A stretch of 64,000 bases of DNA, taken from JBCBKU01 sp965267475 (GTDB taxonomy: Bacteria; Pseudomonadota; Alphaproteobacteria; Rhodobacterales; Rhodobacteraceae). The stretch lies in contig OZ254079.1 in the NCBI GenBank assembly GCA_965267475.1, forward strand, positions 1,612,001 to 1,676,000, in the 5' to 3' direction. Every line of letters begins with the position of its first letter. Position 1 is the stretch's first letter. Positions 59,378-64,000 of the stretch are shown piece by piece. Made by a program: the position numbers and the translations under genes. The notes beneath the pieces are model-generated. The model had not been told where the DNA came from and searched no databases. It saw only the letters and a program-made list of their open reading frames with translations.

Positions 59378-61195
59378 TTAGCCCTCCATCGCTTCCAATT
59401 CGTCGATGAAGCCGGAAATCATCGACAGCCCCTTGTCCCAGAAGGTCGGGTCGGATGCATCGAGGCCGAAGGGCGCAAGAAGCTCTTGATGGTGCTTTGA
59501 TCCACCTGCCTCCAACATTTCGAAATACTTGTCCTTGAAGCCCGGATCGCCTTCCTCATAGACGGCGTAAAGCGCGTTCACGAGGCCATCACCGAAGGCA
59601 TAGGCATAGACATAGAAGGGCGAGTGGACGAAATGCGGGATATAGGCCCAGAAGGTCTCATACCCCTCCATGAACGTAAAAGCGGGCCCAAGGCTTTCGC
59701 CCTGTACCGACATCCAGAGCGCGTTGATATCGTCAGGCGTCAATTCGCCGCCCCGGCGCGCGTCATGCAGCTTGCATTCGAAGTCATAGAACGCGATCTG
59801 CCGGACGACCGTGTTGATCATGTCCTCGACCTTGCCCGCAAGCAGAACCTTCTTCTGATTTGCATCTTTGGCGCCCGCAAGAAGTTTCCGGAAGGTCAGC
59901 ATTTCGCCAAAAACGGACGCCGTTTCCGCAAGGGTCAGGGGGGTGGATGACAAAAGCTCCCCCTGCTTCGCGGCAAGCACCTGGTGGACCCCATGGCCCA
60001 GTTCGTGTGCCAGTGTCATCACATCTCGCGGTTTGCCGAGGTAATTCAGCATGACATAGGGGTGCACGTTGGTCACTGTCGGATGCGCGAAGGCCCCGGG
60101 CGCCTTGCCCGGTTTCACCGCCGCATCGATCCAGCCATCGGTGAAAAAGGGCTCCGCTATCTCGGCCATGCGCTGATCAAAGGCCGAATACGCCTCGGAC
60201 ACCGTCACCCGCGCGCTGTCCCAATCGACGATGGTGTTGTCTTCCATAGGTAAGGGCGCGTTCCGGTCCCAGACTTCAAGTTTGTCCAGGCCCATCCACT
60301 TGGCTTTCAGCTGGTAGTACCGGTGGCTCAGTTTCGGATAGGCTGCGACGACGGCATTTCTGAGCGCCTCGACCACTTCCGGCTCCACCTGGTTCGACAG
60401 ATGCCGCCCAGTTTGGGGTGTGGGCATCTTCCGCCAGCGATCCTCGATTTCTTTCTCTTTGGCCAGCGTGTTGTGGACCCGGGCGAACAGCTTGATATTG
60501 CTGCCAAACACTTTAGCAAGCTCGCGCGCCGAGGCCTCGCGCTTGGATCGGTCATGATCCGTCAGAAGATCAAGTGTCGCCTCAAGGTTTCGCTCTTCCC
60601 CCTGAACTTCAAACGACAAACCAGCCATTGTCTCATCGAACAGCCGGTTCCAGGCTGCCGCGCCAACGGTCGATTGGTCATGCAGGAATTTCTCCAACTC
60701 ATCCGAAAGCTGATAGGGCTTCAGCGCCCTGATCTTGTCGAAGATGGGCTTGTACCGCGCCAGATCTGCATTTGACGCCAGAAGCCCGTCCAGATGCGCG
60801 TCGTCCAAACGGTTCAGTTCCAGCGTGAAGAAGACCAGGGGCGTCGTGAAGGTGGTGATTTTGTCCTGGGCATCGGCGATGAACTTGCCGCGATCCGCAT
60901 CCGTCGTGTTCTGATAGTATCGCAGCCCGGCAAAAGACATGATCCGGCCGGCGACCTGGTCGATCTTTTCCTGCCGCTTCACGCAGTCCAGAAGACCCGG
61001 GGCATCAAGACTAGCGAGCTTTCCTTCGTAATCCGCCGCGAAATCCGCGCATGCCTTTTCCAGCCACTCCATATCCGCCGCGAACTCTGGCGCATCGGGA
61101 CCGGAATAAAGATCGGACAGGTCCCATTCGGGCAGATCGCCCAGGGCCTTTCCCCCCGCTGAGGCATCGGCATCGAATACAGGTTGGCGCGGCAT
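59378..61195 (-). CDS. pepF: Oligoendopeptidase F (M3 family)
   Basis: A 605-residue zinc metallopeptidase. The active site HELGH is near residue 395 (TLAHELGHGVHQVLA), with the second motif GEMLTFRKLL further on. M3 length and HPYVMLNYLGKPRDV segment match PepF, which degrades 7-17 residue peptides in the cytosol. Single gene. Confidence 0.94.
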   Translation of the reverse strand: MPRQPVFDADASAGGKALGDLPEWDLSDLYSGPDAPEFAADMEWLEKACADFAADYEGKLASLDAPGLLDCVKRQEKIDQVAGRIMSFAGLRYYQNTTDADRGKFIADAQDKITTFTTPLVFFTLELNRLDDAHLDGLLASNADLARYKPIFDKIRALKPYQLSDELEKFLHDQSTVGAAAWNRLFDETMAGLSFEVQGEERNLEATLDLLTDHDRSKREASARELAKVFGSNIKLFARVHNTLAKEKEIEDRWRKMPTPQTGRHLSNQVEPEVVEALRNAVVAAYPKLSHRYYQLKAKWMGLDKLEVWDRNAPLPMEDNTIVDWDSARVTVSEAYSAFDQRMAEIAEPFFTDGWIDAAVKPGKAPGAFAHPTVTNVHPYVMLNYLGKPRDVMTLAHELGHGVHQVLAAKQGELLSSTPLTLAETASVFGEMLTFRKLLAGAKDANQKKVLLAGKVEDMINTVVRQIAFYDFECKLHDARRGGELTPDDINALWMSVQGESLGPAFTFMEGYETFWAYIPHFVHSPFYVYAYAFGDGLVNALYAVYEEGDPGFKDKYFEMLEAGGSKHHQELLAPFGLDASDPTFWDKGLSMISGFIDELEAMEG

Positions 61196-61377
61196 GGGGA
61201 TCTCCTAATAAGTGTTCGCAAGAGCTAGGGCGCCGCCCCCCCGGGGGTCAAGACCAGCCCCCGTCATCTTGGTTCAAATACTCAAGATCCCGCCCGTCCG
61301 GGTCTGGGAAAGCCAGTGCGGCGGGGCGCCAATCGCACGAAGTGCCAGAACGCGTGCGCCGCAGGCGCTCAATCTGA

Positions 61378-62991
61378 TCAACCGTATGTAGCCAACATCT
61401 CTTTCAGATCGTCGAGCGTATTGGCCTCTTGCACCGGCTTGTCGTGGCGCCAGCGCGACATGCGCGGGAAACGCAAGGCCACGCCAGATTTGTGGCGCGG
61501 GCTTTCCTGAATGCCCTCGAAGTGGATCTCGAACACATGCTCGGGCTTGACGGCGCGGACGGGGCCATATCGTTCCAGCGTGTTCTTCTTCACCCAGGCG
61601 GTGATCTGGCGAAACTCGGCATCGGTCAATCCGGAATAGGCCTTGGTGAAAGGGACCAGATCGTTGCCGTTCCAAACCGCGAAAGTGAAATCGGTGAACA
61701 GGGTCGCTCTTCGCCCGTGACCCTGCTGCGCATAGATCATGACTGCATCGACTGAGAGCGGATCCAGTTTCCACTTCCACCAATCCCCCTTTTTCCGGCC
61801 GTCGCGATACGGCGCGTCAAGCCGTTTCAGCATGACACCTTCGGCGCCCAGATCGCGTGCACCTGCCCGGGCCTCGGTAAGTGCGTCCCACGTGCCGAAG
61901 TCTATCAACGGGGACGCCCGGAAAGGCGCATCCTTGGGCAGGTCGCCGATCAGGTCCTCCAGGATCCGCCGCCGGTCCGCGAAAGAGTGGGGGCGCATAT
62001 CCGTGCCGTCCCACTCCAAGAGATCATAGGCACGCAGGACCACGGGCGCCTCGGCCAGAAGTTTCTTCGGGACCGTCTTTCGCCCGATCCTTTTTTGCAG
62101 GGCATTGAATGACTTGGGCGCCTCTGCATCGTAGTCCCAGGCCAGAACCTCGCCATCCAGAACGGTGCCGGGCGGCAGGAAGTCCCGCGCCGCCGCCAGT
62201 TCGGGAAAGCGGTCGGTCATCAGATCTTCGCCGCGCGACCAAAGGAAATGTTCGGTCTCGCGCCGGATCAACTGACCCCGGATCCCATCCCATTTGTACT
62301 CGGCCGCCCAATCGCGAGGATCGCCAAGATCCTCGGGAACGCCATCCAGCTGATAAGCCAGATAGAAGGGATAGGGTTTGGACAGATCCGCCGTTGGATC
62401 CGGCGCCAGGATCAGACTGTCATAGGTGACAGTATCCGGCGTCCAGTCACCCATCAGCCGGTGGGCAAGGTCGGGCTCCTCAATCCCCGTTGCCTGCGAC
62501 AAAGCCCGGGTCATCAGTTTCTGGCTCAGCCCCATACGAAACCCGCCGGTGATCAGCTTGTTGAAAACGAAACGCTCGGTCGGGGATAGCTGATCCCAGG
62601 CGTCCAGTATCTGCGATTTGCGTTCCGCTTCCTCAAATGCGGCCAAGCCTTTGATATCCTGGATCCATTCGGTAAGCGACCGATCGGAAGACGCGCCGCT
62701 TTCCGGCAGGACCAGCGCGATCGTTTCGGCCAGATCACCGACAATGGGATAGGCCTCTTCAAACAACCAAAGCGGAATGTCCGCCCGTTCCGCAGCCCAT
62801 TCCCGCAGCTTCGTTGTCGTCACCGTGCGTTTCGGGCGCCGCCCGGAAAACAACGCAATGGTCCAAAGCCTGTCCGCCGCTGGCGCCTCACCGAAATACG
62901 CCGCGAGCGCCCCGACCTTGGCATTGGTCTTGGTCGTTTGATCGAGCGCGGTGAAGAGAGCGGCAAATCTGCGCAACGGGCCATCCAGCAT
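61378..62991 (-). CDS. ATP-dependent DNA ligase
   Basis: A 537-residue ligase: N-terminal DNA-binding domain, adenylation motif EYKWDGIRGQ (Lys ~233), LDGEVLAWDYDAEAPKSFNALQKRIG, EGVMLKRLDAPY and the C-terminal OB-fold (GHGRRATLFTDFTFAVWNG). It belongs to the bacterial LigC/ Lig_B type used in repair. Such ligases often pair with an Lhr helicase and metallo-exonuclease; neither is adjacent. Start MLDGPLRRFAALF is chosen over an upstream ATG. Confidence 0.92.
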   Translation of the reverse strand: MLDGPLRRFAALFTALDQTTKTNAKVGALAAYFGEAPAADRLWTIALFSGRRPKRTVTTTKLREWAAERADIPLWLFEEAYPIVGDLAETIALVLPESGASSDRSLTEWIQDIKGLAAFEEAERKSQILDAWDQLSPTERFVFNKLITGGFRMGLSQKLMTRALSQATGIEEPDLAHRLMGDWTPDTVTYDSLILAPDPTADLSKPYPFYLAYQLDGVPEDLGDPRDWAAEYKWDGIRGQLIRRETEHFLWSRGEDLMTDRFPELAAARDFLPPGTVLDGEVLAWDYDAEAPKSFNALQKRIGRKTVPKKLLAEAPVVLRAYDLLEWDGTDMRPHSFADRRRILEDLIGDLPKDAPFRASPLIDFGTWDALTEARAGARDLGAEGVMLKRLDAPYRDGRKKGDWWKWKLDPLSVDAVMIYAQQGHGRRATLFTDFTFAVWNGNDLVPFTKAYSGLTDAEFRQITAWVKKNTLERYGPVRAVKPEHVFEIHFEGIQESPRHKSGVALRFPRMSRWRHDKPVQEANTLDDLKEMLATYG

Positions 62992-63086
62992 TGTGATGGC
63001 CCAGAACGTGGCACGGCCTTGCGGGCAGGCAAACAAAAAACCGCTGCCGAGGGACTGGGAACTCCCTGGGCAGCGGTGCGCAGCCT

Positions 63087-63317
63087 TCAGAACGGAAGGT
63101 GATTGCGCTCAAGTTCAATGCCGGTCTTGATGGGTTGTCCCGCGAAACGACGCACTTCGTCGCGGGTCACGCCAATATCGCGCAACATTTGATCGTCCAG
63201 TTCCAGCAGAGCGGTGTACTCCTTCCGCGCCTGGCGTTTCTGGGCCCGCTCCATCCACCGGTCCAGCAGACCCGCAAGTAGCGGCACGTTCGGAAAATGT
63301 CTTGTCTCGGTCGTCAT
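63087..63317 (-). CDS. DUF1127 small protein
   Basis: A 76-residue arginine-rich protein with the DUF1127 core RQARKEYTALLELDDQMLRDIGVTRDEVRRFA. Start follows GGAG. Known alphaproteobacterial family affecting RNA and phosphate/stress responses; specific role here unknown. Confidence 0.92.
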   Translation of the reverse strand: MTTETRHFPNVPLLAGLLDRWMERAQKRQARKEYTALLELDDQMLRDIGVTRDEVRRFAGQPIKTGIELERNHLPF

Positions 63318-63454
63318 GGGGTGTCTCCTTCAGTTTAGGGTCAGGAGACTTCGCGAAGCTCTTGTCACTAGACATAGGCGCCCTGCTATGGTTCAATCAA
63401 ACGAATAGTTCTTATGGCTTAGATCAGAAAATTTGAAAGATAGGATGGGTCGCC

Positions 63455-64000
63455 GTGAATGCACCTTCAACACCGCAGATTCCGCTTCTGGACCTCGATC
63501 TTCTGCGCACGCTGGTGGCGATTTCCGAAACCGGAAACTTTTCGGCCGCGGCAGATGTCGTTCACCGGACACCCTCGGCGATCTCGATGCAGGTCAAAAA
63601 GATGGAGGACATGTTGGGTCGTCCAATCTTCCTGCGCGACAGCCGCAGGGTCGACCTGACAGAGGACGGAATATATCTTCTGGAACATGCCCGCCGGATG
63701 CTCGCGTTGAATCGCGATGCAATTGCCCGTTTCGTGACGCCCGAATTGAAAGGGGTGGTGCGGCTCGGCGCCCCGGATGATATCGGCGCCAAATATTTGC
63801 CCGCTATGCTTTGCCGCTTTGCCGAAACCCATCCCGGCGTCACGGTCAACGTGATTGTCGAGGGGTCGTTTACCATGGCGCGCATGATCAAGGAACGTTC
63901 GCTCGATCTGGCGATCGTGACATGTCATGGGTCTATTCTGGAAGAAGGGGTCGAGACGCTGGTTCAGGAACAGCTTGTCTGGGCCATGCGGTCAGGTGGC
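63455..64000 (+). CDS. LysR-family transcriptional regulator, 3'-truncated
   Basis: The first 182 residues of a LysR regulator, cut off by the window end. GTG start with AGGATGGG nine bases upstream. The helix-turn-helix is at ~15-45 (LLRTLVAISETGNFSAAADVV, then SAISMQVKKMEDML). The effector domain starts near residue 95. Divergent from DUF1127, a frequent regulator-neighbour pair. Confidence 0.85.
   Translation, partial: MNAPSTPQIPLLDLDLLRTLVAISETGNFSAAADVVHRTPSAISMQVKKMEDMLGRPIFLRDSRRVDLTEDGIYLLEHARRMLALNRDAIARFVTPELKGVVRLGAPDDIGAKYLPAMLCRFAETHPGVTVNVIVEGSFTMARMIKERSLDLAIVTCHGSILEEGVETLVQEQLVWAMRSGG

Noticed and set aside
1..64000. Insertion sequences, CRISPR arrays, prophage genes.
   Set aside because: No transposase, integrase, Cas or phage structural motif, and no regularly spaced repeats, were seen in any frame.

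Overview
The window looks like chromosomal DNA from a marine Rhodobacterales (Roseobacter-group) alphaproteobacterium. Reasons: high GC by eye, tightly packed short operons with 1-4 base stop/start overlaps, alphaproteobacterial LexA boxes (GTTC-N7-GTTC), a tRNA-His without the usual extra 5' G, and many families typical of this order (DUF1127, DUF3572, DUF6476, MmcB, MttB-like methyltransferase, carnitine catabolism). No insertion sequence, integrase, prophage or CRISPR array was seen. The window cuts into a gene at each end.

Layout. 0-5 kb: aminotransferases and valS (minus strand). 5-7 kb: a lipoprotein / ECF sigma / anti-sigma operon. 7-9 kb: a MAPEG + VOC pair divergent from an HxlR repressor with twin operators. 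9-16 kb: a DUF2235 hydrolase, the divergent metF/metR pair, a peptidoglycan-binding secreted protein, an MFS transporter, YceI, and an ImuA homologue under a LexA box. 17-20 kb: a carnitine catabolic operon (BKACE enzyme, Cys-rich lipoprotein, lipocalin, carnitine dehydrogenase fused to a thioesterase). 21-24 kb: desaturase, EamA permease, NUDIX and DUF983 genes. 24.5-26.6 kb: an EF-hand protein followed by a sigma / anti-sigma-like / periplasmic-sensor set resembling CnrYXH. 26.6-33 kb: a PleD-type diguanylate cyclase whose first receiver lacks its phospho-acceptor, DUF3572, MarR, a HAD phosphatase, an MttB-family methyltransferase, and an H-NOX / HNOBA-GGDEF pair (likely NO to c-di-GMP).

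34-38 kb: SRPBCC, a DHFR-like reductase, YjbQ, nrdR and ribD. 38-42.4 kb: capsule genes kpsC, an outer-membrane export lipoprotein and kpsS. 42.5-47.2 kb: a LuxR-type regulator and the operon ribE - unknown - ribB(A) - ribH - nusB, which ends in two back-to-back perfect AT-rich hairpins and a 200-base gene-free stretch with possible RNA structure. 47.4-49.5 kb: SRPBCC / ArsR / cupin operon with a paired operator, and an APH-like kinase. 49.5-53.7 kb: LexA-controlled mmcB, small conserved proteins, tRNA-His, an RluD-type pseudouridine synthase and rpoH. 53.7-59.4 kb: a chemoreceptor with a secreted cache-type sensor, a Gfo/Idh oxidoreductase, a putative papain-like lipoprotein and two unknown genes in a lower-GC patch. 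59.4-64 kb: pepF, an ATP-dependent DNA ligase, DUF1127 and a partial LysR gene.

Cross-cutting themes are SOS repair (imuA, mmcB, possibly rpoH), c-di-GMP signalling (two cyclases), quaternary-amine catabolism (carnitine operon, MttB homologue) and riboflavin synthesis (ribD, ribE, ribB, ribH, without an evident active GTP cyclohydrolase II). All assignments come from reading the translations and DNA by eye; no database search was run.
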